From: Flagellimonas amphidinii
GTDB taxonomy: Bacteria; Bacteroidota; Bacteroidia; Flavobacteriales; Flavobacteriaceae
Assembly (NCBI RefSeq): GCF_013090115.1
Contig: NZ_JABFNN010000044.1
Coordinates: 1-64,000, forward strand
DNA length: 64,000 nt
Direction: 5' to 3'
The notes below the pieces were generated by a model, which had not been told where the DNA came from, searched no databases, and saw only the letters and a program-made list of their open reading frames with translations. Positions 34,947-44,215 of this stretch are shown piece by piece. The position numbers were made by a program, and so were the translations under genes. The first letter of the stretch is position 1, and each line of letters starts with the position of its first letter.

Positions 34947-36188
34947 CTATTCAAATTTTATCGCCTTGACAGGCGTGATTTTTGTGATGATGTAAGAGGG
35001 CAACAACAGCATCAAAAGGCAGAGCAACATCACCCCTAAATTGAGTAAAACCACAGCAGGCACATCAATATACACCGGAATGTAATCAATATAATATTCC
35101 TCAGGATTAGGAAACTTGAATACTCTATACTTGTTTTGAATAAATAGAAGTCCCAGACCAATCATATTGCCCCATAGCAAACCAATCCCAATCAAGTAAG
35201 CGGCGTTGTACAAAAAAACCTTACGAATACTCCAATTAGCAGACCCTAAGGCTTTTAATATTCCTATCATTTGGGTACGTTCCAGAATCAATACCAGCAA
35301 TGCAGTGATCATATTGATGCCCCCAACAACTATCATAATCCCAATGATCAAGGCAATATTGAAATCGAAAAGACCTATCCATTCAAAAATTCGATAATAT
35401 TTGGTCTTGATATTCTGGGTATCCAAACTAGAAATGGTCTTCCCGTAGATTTCATTGCTTTTCTGCTCCAACTGGTCAAAATCTTCCAAGAAAACTTCAA
35501 AATTTCCTATTTGATTCTCATCCCATTTATTCATGCGTTGTATGTGACGGATATCCACAAAAACATAAGTGGCATCAAATTCTTCAAAACCACTATCGTA
35601 AATGCCAACAATTTCAAATTTTCGGTTATTGGGCACCCTCGAAGCATCTCCCTCCTTTAAAAAAAAGGAAAAGAAGGTATCCCCTACTTTCAATTGTAGA
35701 CGATTGGCCATCAATTTGGAAATCAAAACCTCGTTGTTCAGCTTTCCGCTGTAATCAGGAATCCTTCCATCAACAATATATTCTTTAAAAACAGACCAAT
35801 CGTAATCTTTACCAACACCTTTGGCCAACATACCTTCAAAAGTATCCTCAGTTCTAATAATTCCACCTTTGGTGGCAACAGCTTGCACGTGTGCAATACC
35901 TTCCACATCATTGAACTTGGGATAAAAATCTTGATCACGGTCAATGGGTGAAATAGAAACCTCTGAATTGTTGTTATCGAAATTGGAAATCTGAATATGC
36001 CCATTAAAAGCAGCTACCTTTTCTCTGATTTTTTGTTTTAAGCCAACCCCAGTTGCTATGGCAATGAGCATCATGACCACTCCAATGGCAATTGCGGCAA
36101 TGGCAATTTTTATAATAGGGGCGGAAATACTAATTTTATGTTCCTTCCCTGTTATCAGGCGTTTGGCAATAAACAATTCTAAATTCAA
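34947..36188 (-). CDS. LolC/LolE-type ABC transporter permease
   Basis: This 413-residue protein has one N-terminal membrane helix (about 23-48) and a large periplasmic MacB-like domain (50-265). A C-terminal FtsX domain with three helices follows (about 275-305, 325-350, 375-400; ends ITPVKAIKFE). This layout matches the permease of lipoprotein-releasing or related mechanotransmission ABC systems. No ATPase gene is adjacent. Its start codon is only 3 bp from the divergent start at 36192. Confidence 0.85.
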   Translation of the reverse strand: MNLELFIAKRLITGKEHKISISAPIIKIAIAAIAIGVVMMLIAIATGVGLKQKIREKVAAFNGHIQISNFDNNNSEVSISPIDRDQDFYPKFNDVEGIAHVQAVATKGGIIRTEDTFEGMLAKGVGKDYDWSVFKEYIVDGRIPDYSGKLNNEVLISKLMANRLQLKVGDTFFSFFLKEGDASRVPNNRKFEIVGIYDSGFEEFDATYVFVDIRHIQRMNKWDENQIGNFEVFLEDFDQLEQKSNEIYGKTISSLDTQNIKTKYYRIFEWIGLFDFNIALIIGIMIVVGGINMITALLVLILERTQMIGILKALGSANWSIRKVFLYNAAYLIGIGLLWGNMIGLGLLFIQNKYRVFKFPNPEEYYIDYIPVYIDVPAVVLLNLGVMLLCLLMLLLPSYIITKITPVKAIKFE

Positions 36189-36191
36189 CGA

Positions 36192-37418
36192 ATGCCCATT
36201 TTTTCTATTTCCAAAAGTACAGTTTTCTTATTGTTTTTGATTTTTTCTTCTTGCAAGGGACAACAAAAGAAAGAGAAAATTCCAATTCACAGTGGTGCAA
36301 AGGATACTATCCCCAAAATACGTGTGGCTGCAAACAGAACGGAATTGCTTTTGCCTTTACTTCAAGATAAAAATGTGGCAATAGTTGCCAACCCCACCAG
36401 TGTTATTTTTCATAAAAAAGGATATACCCATTTGGTAGATTCCCTGATTTCGTTAAAGGTCAATATTGAAAAAGTATTTGCCCCAGAACACGGTTTTAGA
36501 GGTAAGGCCGATGCTGGTGAACACGTAAAGGATGGTATGGACACCAAAACAGGATTACCTATTGTCTCGTTGTATGGAAAAAATCGAAAACCTTCAGCTG
36601 CACATGTAAAAGGTCTTGATATAGTACTTTTTGATATTCAAGATGTGGGTGCTAGGTTTTACACCTACATTGCCACTTTACAATTGGTGATGGAAGCTTG
36701 TGCAGCAAATAATATTCAAGTACTTGTTTTAGATCGCCCCAATCCCAACGGTCATTATGTGGATGGCCCCACCATGAAGCAGCAACATACCGGTTTCTTG
36801 GGAATGACAACCATTCCTTTGGTGCATGGAATGACCATTGGCGAGTATGCGCAAATGTTGAACGGCGAAAAGTGGTTGGCAGATGGCATTCAGGCTAATT
36901 TAACGGTGATTCCCATGGAAAATTACACCCACGCCTCTGAATATCATTTACCCATAAGGCCTTCCCCCAACTTGCCCAATGATGTTTCGATAACTCTTTA
37001 TCCAAGTTTGGGTCTTTTTGAGGGTACCAATGTGAATGCTGGTCGCGGAACCGAGTTTCAGTTTCAACGTTACGGTGCTTCCTTCATAGATAGCGCCCAA
37101 TATAACTTTAGTTATATTCCCAAGCCCAATTTTGGTTCTAAACATCCTAAAGAAGAAGGTAAAATATGTTTCGGCAAGGACTTGTCTCAAACCCAACGCA
37201 TGCAAGAGGTATCGTTACAATGGTTGCTAGATGCCTATCAAAACACCTTGGATAAGTCTAAATTCTTTATAACAAGTGGCTTCACCAAACATGCGGGGAC
37301 CACAGTATTGCAACAACAAATTGAAGCTGGGCTTACCGAAGCTGAAATCAAAGCTACATGGCAGGAAGAACTCGAAGCCTTCAAAAAAATCAGGGAAAAA
37401 TATCTAATGTATGATTAA
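36192..37418 (+). CDS. DUF1343 lipoprotein, NamZ-like exo-N-acetylmuramidase family
   Basis: This 408-residue protein has a lipobox (IFSSC, Cys20). The DUF1343 fold has motifs VAIVANPTSV, FAPEHGFRG, DGMDTKTGLPIVSLYG and FDIQDVGARFYTY. Characterised DUF1343 proteins (NamZ) release N-acetylmuramic acid from peptidoglycan fragments, so a role in cell-wall turnover is likely. The ATG at 36192 lies almost back-to-back with the LolC/E-type gene start; its promoter must overlap that gene's 5' end. Confidence 0.9.
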   Translation: MPIFSISKSTVFLLFLIFSSCKGQQKKEKIPIHSGAKDTIPKIRVAANRTELLLPLLQDKNVAIVANPTSVIFHKKGYTHLVDSLISLKVNIEKVFAPEHGFRGKADAGEHVKDGMDTKTGLPIVSLYGKNRKPSAAHVKGLDIVLFDIQDVGARFYTYIATLQLVMEACAANNIQVLVLDRPNPNGHYVDGPTMKQQHTGFLGMTTIPLVHGMTIGEYAQMLNGEKWLADGIQANLTVIPMENYTHASEYHLPIRPSPNLPNDVSITLYPSLGLFEGTNVNAGRGTEFQFQRYGASFIDSAQYNFSYIPKPNFGSKHPKEEGKICFGKDLSQTQRMQEVSLQWLLDAYQNTLDKSKFFITSGFTKHAGTTVLQQQIEAGLTEAEIKATWQEELEAFKKIREKYLMYD

Positions 37419-38245
37419 CCATCCGTAGTAGGTTTTCTGTATTTATGAAAAGGTTGTTTTAGCAACCCTTTAATACTACTGTTTTCCTTCTCATCGGGAA
37501 AAGTATCCACGCCATACACAATTTTATCGTTGTCCATCGTCATAAACGTACCGAAAATGCGATCCCATATGGCAAAAATATTTCCGTAATTGGAATCGGT
37601 GTAAGGTAATTTATAATGGTGGTGCACTTTGTGCATATCAGGACTTACAATTAACCAGCTGATAGCTGTATCTATCTTTTTGGGTAATTTAATGTTAGCA
37701 TGATTGAACTGTGAAAGCACCACGGACAAACTTTGATACAGCATGATAATCCCTACCGGAGCGCCCACAACGAAAACACCTATTAAAGTGAAGGTATAAC
37801 GAATAAGACTTTCCAACGGATGGTGTCTATTGGCCGTTGTAGTGTCCACATTATGATCGGAGTGGTGTACCAAGTGAACCATCCAAAGCGGTTTTACTTT
37901 GTGTTCCATCCAATGTGCTGTATATGCCCCTATTAAATCCAACAATAATACCCCAAGCAATACATATAACCAAAGTGGCATTTCTGGAAGCCAATTAATA
38001 ACCCCAAACTGATTTTCAATGGTCCAATCGGATGTTTTCAACAACAAAAAAGCTAAAGGAAAATTCACCAAAATGGTAGTTAGGGTAAAGAAAAAATTGG
38101 GAACGGAATGTCTCCATTTTTTGTAGGGGACATTGAATAAGGGTACAATTCCTTCCAAAATCCAAAAAAAGGTAATCCCTCCGACCAAAATAAGACTACG
38201 ATGCCACGAGGGGATGGTTTCGAAGTACGTAATTATCTGTTCCAT
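37415..38245 (-). CDS. Sterol desaturase / fatty-acid hydroxylase family membrane enzyme
   Basis: This 276-residue integral membrane protein has about four hydrophobic helices and the His boxes of di-iron hydroxylases: HWMEHKVKPLWMVHLVHHSDH, TANRHHPLE and DMHKVHHHY. The family hydroxylates or desaturates lipids. The substrate is unknown. The 3' end overlaps the DUF1343 gene by 4 bp in convergent orientation. The next gene upstream on this strand (YkgJ-like) ends 21 bp before its start. Confidence 0.85.
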   Translation of the reverse strand: MEQIITYFETIPSWHRSLILVGGITFFWILEGIVPLFNVPYKKWRHSVPNFFFTLTTILVNFPLAFLLLKTSDWTIENQFGVINWLPEMPLWLYVLLGVLLLDLIGAYTAHWMEHKVKPLWMVHLVHHSDHNVDTTTANRHHPLESLIRYTFTLIGVFVVGAPVGIIMLYQSLSVVLSQFNHANIKLPKKIDTAISWLIVSPDMHKVHHHYKLPYTDSNYGNIFAIWDRIFGTFMTMDNDKIVYGVDTFPDEKENSSIKGLLKQPFHKYRKPTTDG

Positions 38246-38266
38246 AAGTCTAAAGATAAGAAAACC

Positions 38267-38761
38267 TTAAAGTTTGACCCTCTCCTTCATAGCTTCCACA
38301 ATATTGAAAGCCGCAGGACATATAGTTACATTTTTTAATGTAAGATTGGCAATTTGCTGAAACTTCTTTCGGTCTGTATGAGGGAACTCCCTACATGCTT
38401 TTGGTCTAACATCATAAATAGAACAGTAATTATCCTCTCCCAAAAAAGCGCAGGGCACTTTTTGCAGTACATAATCATTGTCCTCGTCAATTCTTAAGAA
38501 TTGATCTATAAATTGTGACGGTTTCAACCTAAAATGTTTGGCAATGCGCTCAACATCCATATTGGTAAAAAGCGGCCCAGTGGTCTTGCAACAATTGGCA
38601 CATTTTAAGCAATCTGTGCGCTCAAATTCTGCTTCATGCAGTTCCTGCATCACGTAGTCCAAGTCCTTTGGAGGACGTTTTTTGAGTTTCCCGAAGAACT
38701 TTTTGTTCTCAGCGTGCTTTTCTTTGGCCTTTTTAGGCAATTGGCGCAATTCTTCTTCCAT
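38267..38761 (-). CDS. YkgJ-family Cys-cluster protein
   Basis: This 164-residue protein has eight or so conserved Cys of the YkgJ/CxxCxxCC Zn- or Fe-binding family: CLKCANCCKTTGP, CAFLGEDNYCSIYDVRPKACREFP and a C-terminal Cys. I chose the ATG at 38761 (MEEELRQLPKK). A longer frame runs upstream to 38863 but would overlap the divergent methyltransferase start and encodes an unconserved-looking extension. The role is probably an oxidase-like or metal-cluster protein; the function is not known. Confidence 0.85.
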   Translation of the reverse strand: MEEELRQLPKKAKEKHAENKKFFGKLKKRPPKDLDYVMQELHEAEFERTDCLKCANCCKTTGPLFTNMDVERIAKHFRLKPSQFIDQFLRIDEDNDYVLQKVPCAFLGEDNYCSIYDVRPKACREFPHTDRKKFQQIANLTLKNVTICPAAFNIVEAMKERVKL

Positions 38762-38843
38762 ACGGACAAACATAAAAAAGAGATGGCAATTAAACCTTAC
38801 TCTGCAATTAAAGTCACACCTTTGCACAACATTCACAAACGGC

Positions 38844-39554
38844 ATGGCAGATGTTTTGGGCAAAGCCCTGATGGACTATCATCAAGGCAATTACACAGAA
38901 GATATCAAGACTTTTTCATCTTTGGATGAAGAAGATGTATTGCCTCTACCTTATTTGTTCCGAAATTTTGAGGAAATGCCCAAACTGGAACAAAAAGCAT
39001 TGGAACTTGCTTATGGAAATGTTCTTGACGTAGGCTGCGGAGCTGGAAACCACGCCTTATATCTACAACAAAAAGGATTTGCCATCACAGCCTTGGATAA
39101 TTCACAAGGGGCAATTGAAGTATGCAAAGCTAGAGGAGTACACTCAGTTTGTAGTATTCCCATTCTTGAATACAACAAAACCCAATTCGATACTATTCTC
39201 TTACTCATGAACGGCATTGGTTTGGCAGGGACTTTACCCAATCTAGATACTTTTTTAAAGCATTTGAGTACTTTGCTTCGACCAAATGGCCAAATATTAT
39301 TGGATTCCAGTGACATCATCTACATGTTTGATCAGGATGAGGATGGTGGACATTGGATTCCGAATAACGGCAACTATTATGGGGAAGTAACGTTCACCAT
39401 GAGCTATATGGGGCAAAACAGCATGCCATTCCCTTGGCTTTATTTAGATTATAATACTCTACAAAATGCCTGTTGGGCCAATAATTTGGAATGTGAATTG
39501 ATATTAAAAGGAGAGCATTACGACTATTTGGCCAAACTTTCCTTAAAACAATAA
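38844..39554 (+). CDS. SAM-dependent methyltransferase
   Basis: This 236-residue protein has a class-I methyltransferase fold: motif I VLDVGCGAGNHALYL, an acidic end of strand 2 (ALDNSQGAIE) and a post-motif LRPNGQILLDSSD. I place the start at 38844. The longer open frame to 38682 would overlap the divergent YkgJ gene. The substrate is unknown. The YkgJ gene starts 82 bp away in the opposite direction, so the two share a promoter region. Confidence 0.85.
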   Translation: MADVLGKALMDYHQGNYTEDIKTFSSLDEEDVLPLPYLFRNFEEMPKLEQKALELAYGNVLDVGCGAGNHALYLQQKGFAITALDNSQGAIEVCKARGVHSVCSIPILEYNKTQFDTILLLMNGIGLAGTLPNLDTFLKHLSTLLRPNGQILLDSSDIIYMFDQDEDGGHWIPNNGNYYGEVTFTMSYMGQNSMPFPWLYLDYNTLQNACWANNLECELILKGEHYDYLAKLSLKQ

Positions 39555-39597
39555 TAGAATTTGGTATAAAACGTTTTATTTAAAAATTGATCCCATT

Positions 39598-40401
39598 ATG
39601 AGAAAGAAAAAACTATTTCCTTCATTGTTTTTAGTAATTTTTCTTTTGGGCTGTTCGTCGGATGATGGAGGATCTTTACCTCCAGGTGGTAACAATGTGG
39701 ACAAATCCGCCAATCTTTTGGCCACCGGTGCTTCTGGCAACGACATTTTGTCCAACGCAAATTTTGATAAGTTACTCATTGAAATTGCCTATGTAAATGG
39801 TTTTCGGCCAACCGCAGAGACCGTGAGCAACTTTCAAGATTTTCTATTGGAGCGAACTTTTAAGCAGGATATAGAATTTAGTTATCAAGAACTTGTTTCT
39901 CCCGATGAAGAAACCCTTACCCTTGAGGAAATTGCCGACTTGGAAAGTGATAACAGAACTGCGTACAATGATGGGAGCACATTGGCTATTTATATCTATT
40001 TTGCAGATGCCCCTTCTGATACTGATGATGAAAGTGAAGGGCTTGTGACCTTGGGAGCTGTTTATCGAAATACTTCCATGATCATTTATGAACAGACTAT
40101 TCGCGACTTACTTGGCAACAGTACATTCATCACATTGGCCGATGTGGAAACCGCAACCCTAAATCATGAATTTGGCCATTTATTTGGTTTGGTCGATTTA
40201 GGAACAGACATGGTCAATAATCATGAAGACCCGGAATCGGACAATCATTGTAATGTAGATGGTTGCCTAATGCGTGCCGAACTTGAATTTGGAGGTCCTA
40301 TGATGAAACTGATGCAAAGTAATGCCTCAAAAGGAATTGCTGCTATTCCAGAACTTGGACCACAATGTATTTTGGACCTTCAAAATAACGGAGGCCGCTA
40401 A
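39598..40401 (+). CDS. Zinc metalloprotease-like lipoprotein
   Basis: This 267-residue protein has a lipobox (FLLGC, Cys19) followed by an Asp/Gly/Ser linker. The metzincin-like site HEFGHLFGLVDLG is near residues 190-202, and downstream DNHCNVDGCLM provides a Cys-rich loop with the Met-turn. It should be tethered at the outer membrane. This type is widespread in Flavobacteriaceae without known substrate. The stop lies 2 bp from the convergent queE gene. Confidence 0.8.
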   Translation: MRKKKLFPSLFLVIFLLGCSSDDGGSLPPGGNNVDKSANLLATGASGNDILSNANFDKLLIEIAYVNGFRPTAETVSNFQDFLLERTFKQDIEFSYQELVSPDEETLTLEEIADLESDNRTAYNDGSTLAIYIYFADAPSDTDDESEGLVTLGAVYRNTSMIIYEQTIRDLLGNSTFITLADVETATLNHEFGHLFGLVDLGTDMVNNHEDPESDNHCNVDGCLMRAELEFGGPMMKLMQSNASKGIAAIPELGPQCILDLQNNGGR

Positions 40402-40403
40402 AT

Positions 40404-41036
40404 TCAGGGGATATTTAAGTATTTATGGGTCTGCAAAGACACCTTCCATTTCGGATTTTGCATCACATAGTCCACAATTAAAGGAATGACCTTATCGCGA
40501 ACACTCCATTCTGGCTGTAAATAGAGCACACAATTTGCATTGACCTTTGCTGCTTGTTCTTCTGCAAAAATCAAATCGTGTTTGTTGTAGACAATTACTT
40601 TGAGTTCATGTGCCTTGTCATAAACATTTCCGACAGGTAATTTATTTTTTTTGGGAGATAGACAAATCCAATCCCACGAACCTGTCAACGGGTAAGCCCC
40701 TGAAGTTTCGATATGGATTTTCAAGTTTTTGGCCTTTAAACCAGCAGTCAAAGGCCCCATATCCCAAGTTAAAGGCTCTCCTCCGGTAACCACAATGGTA
40801 TCAGAATACTTGGCTGCATTATCGATTATATTGTCTATGTTCGTAGGTGGATGTTTTTCAGCATCCCAACTTTCCTTTACATCACACCAATGACATCCCA
40901 CATCGCAACCGCCAACTCTAATAAAATAAGCCGCGGTGCCTTTATGGAAACCCTCCCCTTGAATGGTATAAAACTCTTCCATCAACGGAAGACTTAGCCC
41001 CTTATCCACCAAATCCATTACATTTTCTTCTACCAT
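40404..41036 (-). CDS. queE: 7-carboxy-7-deazaguanine synthase
   Basis: This 210-residue radical-SAM enzyme has the cluster motif CDVGCHWC (Cys44, Cys48, Cys51). Substrate and SAM residues lie in EEFYTIQGEGF, the TGGEP motif and the C-terminal LQPEW. QueE converts 6-carboxy-tetrahydropterin to CDG in queuosine/preQ0 synthesis. No other queuosine gene is in the window, and no preQ1 riboswitch was seen. It is 36 bp downstream of the T9SS gene on the same strand. Confidence 0.9.
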   Translation of the reverse strand: MVEENVMDLVDKGLSLPLMEEFYTIQGEGFHKGTAAYFIRVGGCDVGCHWCDVKESWDAEKHPPTNIDNIIDNAAKYSDTIVVTGGEPLTWDMGPLTAGLKAKNLKIHIETSGAYPLTGSWDWICLSPKKNKLPVGNVYDKAHELKVIVYNKHDLIFAEEQAAKVNANCVLYLQPEWSVRDKVIPLIVDYVMQNPKWKVSLQTHKYLNIP

Positions 41037-41071
41037 TCGGCAAAGATACTGTAATGGTGGAATGTTTTCTA

Positions 41072-43627
41072 CTATTGTTTTAAGGTAAAATGCCCATTGC
41101 GGCGGTGTGCAGTTCCATCAACGTCTGTAAGTTCAAGCACAAACCAGTAATCTGAAGGCGGTAGAAGTCTCCCCCCATAAAACCCATTCCAGCCATCTTG
41201 CATGGGGTCGCGTTGGGCCAACAGTTTCCCATAACGATCATAAACGAAGAACACTCCATTTTGGTAAAATTCGCCGGATAATCCCAACACCTTGATTTCA
41301 TCATTATATCCATCATTATTCGGTGTGAAAAACTTGGGAACACCAACCACACCCACCTTTATCTTATCGGAACCACATCCATTGATGTCGAAAGCGTAAA
41401 TTACATGCAAACCAGGTTCTACATTGGTGAAAATCCCTTCACTTTGATAAGGGCCAAAGGGGTTGTCCAATGAAAACTCATAAGTTCCCAGTCCTAACGC
41501 TCCATTTTGATGAAGTACGGTAATGGTACCACTATCTCCACTATCTTCAACTTGGATGAACTCCACGGACAAACTTGGTGGACCAGATTCGCTTACTTCA
41601 AATGATATAGGTTGTGAAGCACAACCTTCTTCAGAAACCGCCACTGCACTGTACGAACCAGCAATCGAGATTTCAATACTGCCTTCGCTTCCAATGACCT
41701 CATTGCTTGCATTGTACCAAATATAGTCATGGTCTCCATCTGAATTGAAAGGTTCCACAGTGACTGATCCATCGGTGCAAAAAAGATAATTTTCTTGCAA
41801 CTCAAATAATGGTACAGGAAATACCACAAGGGATAAATAAGAACCTACTGCATAGCAAGTTGCCGATGCTTCGTCATCAACACGTACGTAAAGTCTTTCT
41901 GAAAAAGCCTGGGTATTGGTATAGGAATCAACGTTTGTAATTTGATTTCGTCCCAAAAAAGCATCATCCTCGTTTCGATAAAAAGAAACCGATAGATTTT
42001 GCCCGTTTGGAAATTGTGCAATCATATTTGTTTCCGCATCTTCTAAATCGAAAACAGCAATACCGTCATCCGAACTATCATCACATGCCTGCAATTCATA
42101 ATCATAATCTGGAGGGAACGAAGTAGTGGTCACACCTAAAAAAAGGCTGCCGACGGAGTGACAATAATCTCCACCCCCTTCTGCCCTAAAGAAGACTTCA
42201 GTGGCAATGCTATTGTTAAAAAGTGTGGCAGGCTGAACATTCATACCATTCTCCGCATCATTTTCAGTTAAATGAAAGGTAATGGTCAAATTAACAAAGT
42301 CCGACCTAATTAAATACAGATACTGTGTCAAATCAAAATTGGTAAAGCCATCTACCACGCCATCCACATCACAATTGGAAATGGTGAATCCATCATTTAT
42401 AACAGGCTGCAGTTTTACAATAGCCTCTACAGGAACTCTCTCCCCAGTTAAACAGCCATTATAGGAAGCCATAGCATAAAAAATGGTGGGTTCTATATCC
42501 ACTAGCCAAGGCGTATCAAATGTATTTCCAGTTCCCAATGGTGTTGTTGAAGTAGCAGAATCAAACCATAGCACATCGCCTACCGAAGCCTGTGCACTTA
42601 GGGTTACATTGCCCGGACCGCAAGTTGTCCCAGATACGGCACCCACTATTTTTGGGGTGGTTATTTTGGTACTGGCTGAAAGTGTCAATACTGGATCTCC
42701 GGGCATTCCCCCATATTCCACAATGTATCCTTTGGGTTGGTAGTCCCCAAAATCGTCACCGGCGATGGGCAAATCGTTCCATGAACCTGGGATACCAATA
42801 TTGGGAGCAGTAATGTGTGCATAATCTTCATCACCTAAGTTATTTGGTTCTTGATTGTTCCAAAAGGCATAATTGGGACTACTTCCTGAAAAATTTCCAT
42901 TCCAAAATATTTGTCCGGCCTCCGGTCCCGCAACCCAACGCCATACCCCTTCTGTTTCAGCATCGGAACCACCGATCCATCCAGTACCTGCTGCTTGTTC
43001 ACCAGTAATTTGCGACTCGGCTTGCGAGGTCACTGTGGCCAAGTAACCCTGTAACCCAAAAAATGTACGATTCTCTGCTGCATCTCTGGCCTCGTCCCAT
43101 CGAATACCTATATCTGGCACATATTCGTAATAATGTTGGGTCTCGGGCAGATAATTTGCGCTACCAATGGTCAACGAGAAGAATTTTTCAGCTGTTGGAT
43201 TTGCAGAGCTGCTTTCAAAAACCACATCATTTACTGCAGCTATAAGGTCTGCATACGCTACTGGACCACCCAAAGGTCCCCGCAAAACCAATTTACCCTC
43301 GGTCACATTCCATGCAGTGGTTACTTGGGGATGATTGTTTTCCAATCGAAGTATATCCTGCCCTCGTTGATAGCCCGTTGCTATTTGAATGAAAAAGGCA
43401 TCAATTTCAGAGTCATCAGGGTCAGTAATATTGAAATTGGTCGTTACCGGGATTGAAGAAAGCGGACAATATATTTGGTCACCATTGGCAGTAACGACAG
43501 GTGGCACATTGGTTTGTCCAAAAGATACTTCCATTGAAAGCAAAAAGAGAATGGACAATAGCTGTCCTATCTTACCCAAACCACGAATAATCCGACTTCC
43601 CATAAAAAATGCATCCTTTGTGCTCAA
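41072..43627 (-). CDS. T9SS type-B cargo with C-type lectin domain
   Basis: This 851-residue protein has a signal peptide (cleavage near SFGQ; start at 43627 or the ATG at 43603). An N-terminal beta domain leads to a C-type-lectin-like domain (about 160-305; WDEARDAAENRTF, GTGWIGGSD, NYAFWNNQEPNN, GSWNDLP). Several Ig-like or PKD-like modules follow. The C-terminal type-B (gliding-motility-associated) sorting domain starts near 765 (FTPNNDGYNDEIKVLG; VYDRYGKLL; DGWNGFYGGRLLPPSDYWF). It should be a large secreted or surface adhesin moved by T9SS. Confidence 0.85.
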   Translation of the reverse strand: MSTKDAFFMGSRIIRGLGKIGQLLSILFLLSMEVSFGQTNVPPVVTANGDQIYCPLSSIPVTTNFNITDPDDSEIDAFFIQIATGYQRGQDILRLENNHPQVTTAWNVTEGKLVLRGPLGGPVAYADLIAAVNDVVFESSSANPTAEKFFSLTIGSANYLPETQHYYEYVPDIGIRWDEARDAAENRTFFGLQGYLATVTSQAESQITGEQAAGTGWIGGSDAETEGVWRWVAGPEAGQIFWNGNFSGSSPNYAFWNNQEPNNLGDEDYAHITAPNIGIPGSWNDLPIAGDDFGDYQPKGYIVEYGGMPGDPVLTLSASTKITTPKIVGAVSGTTCGPGNVTLSAQASVGDVLWFDSATSTTPLGTGNTFDTPWLVDIEPTIFYAMASYNGCLTGERVPVEAIVKLQPVINDGFTISNCDVDGVVDGFTNFDLTQYLYLIRSDFVNLTITFHLTENDAENGMNVQPATLFNNSIATEVFFRAEGGGDYCHSVGSLFLGVTTTSFPPDYDYELQACDDSSDDGIAVFDLEDAETNMIAQFPNGQNLSVSFYRNEDDAFLGRNQITNVDSYTNTQAFSERLYVRVDDEASATCYAVGSYLSLVVFPVPLFELQENYLFCTDGSVTVEPFNSDGDHDYIWYNASNEVIGSEGSIEISIAGSYSAVAVSEEGCASQPISFEVSESGPPSLSVEFIQVEDSGDSGTITVLHQNGALGLGTYEFSLDNPFGPYQSEGIFTNVEPGLHVIYAFDINGCGSDKIKVGVVGVPKFFTPNNDGYNDEIKVLGLSGEFYQNGVFFVYDRYGKLLAQRDPMQDGWNGFYGGRLLPPSDYWFVLELTDVDGTAHRRNGHFTLKQ

Positions 43628-43706
43628 TTGCAGAAGGTTACAAATTAAGGGAAAGTGTTCAATTTTACTAGTTAAGGACCTTATAATATCCGATGGAGCG
43701 CTTTAC

Positions 43707-44159
43707 TTAACGTATTGCCGTGGCTTCAATCTCTACTTTTGCATTTCTGGCCAGACCGCTTGCGGCAAAAGTTGTACGCGCAGGTTTTTTGATAAAATGT
43801 TTGGAATAAATCTCATTAAAAGCGGCAAAATCTTTCATAGTGCTAAGGATAACGGTACACTTGACCACGTTATCCAAAGTCATTTCGTGCTGCGCTAAAA
43901 CAGCTTCAATATTTTTAATGGCTTGCAATGTCTCTGCTTTGATGCCTCCTTCAACCATGGTCCGTGTGGAATGGTCCATCCCAATCTGTCCCGCCAAAAA
44001 GAAAAGGTTTCCTGCTTGCACAGCATCACTGAACGGGGCATTTTGTTTTTTCACTTCGTGGGATTTATGAAAAATGATTGGTGTCTCCTCTTGGGCATAA
44101 CCCAAACAACTAGCTCCAATCAGTAAAATGAACAGCACGGCATATTGGAAAGGTTTCAT
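43707..44159 (-). CDS. Exported RidA-family protein
   Basis: This 150-residue protein has an N-terminal hydrophobic leader with a possible lipobox (LIGASC), so it would work outside the cytoplasm. The RidA/YjgF domain has motifs FFLAGQIG, ETLQAIKNIEAVLAQHEM and the conserved Arg in PARTTFAASGLARNAKVEIEATA. Cytosolic RidA deaminates reactive enamines. A secreted version is less usual, and its substrate is unknown. Confidence 0.85.
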   Translation of the reverse strand: MKPFQYAVLFILLIGASCLGYAQEETPIIFHKSHEVKKQNAPFSDAVQAGNLFFLAGQIGMDHSTRTMVEGGIKAETLQAIKNIEAVLAQHEMTLDNVVKCTVILSTMKDFAAFNEIYSKHFIKKPARTTFAASGLARNAKVEIEATAIR

Positions 44160-44170
44160 AATTGCGTTTT

Positions 44171-44178
44171 TAGTTTTG
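44171..44178 (+). promoter_or_regulatory. Probable -7 box of the HerA-like gene
   Basis: TAGTTTTG matches the Bacteroidota -7 consensus TAnnTTTG and ends 37 nt before the ATG at 44216. A clear -33 TTTG was not seen at the right distance. Confidence 0.5.
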
Positions 44179-44215
44179 CTTAAAATTACCCTATTTTTAT
44201 CGGAAATTGAATGCC

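Noticed and set aside
38682-38843. A longer N-terminus for the methyltransferase (and likewise 38762-38863 for the YkgJ gene).
   Set aside because: The extensions overlap each other on opposite strands and look unlike conserved protein. Starts at 38844 and 38761 leave a normal divergent promoter gap.
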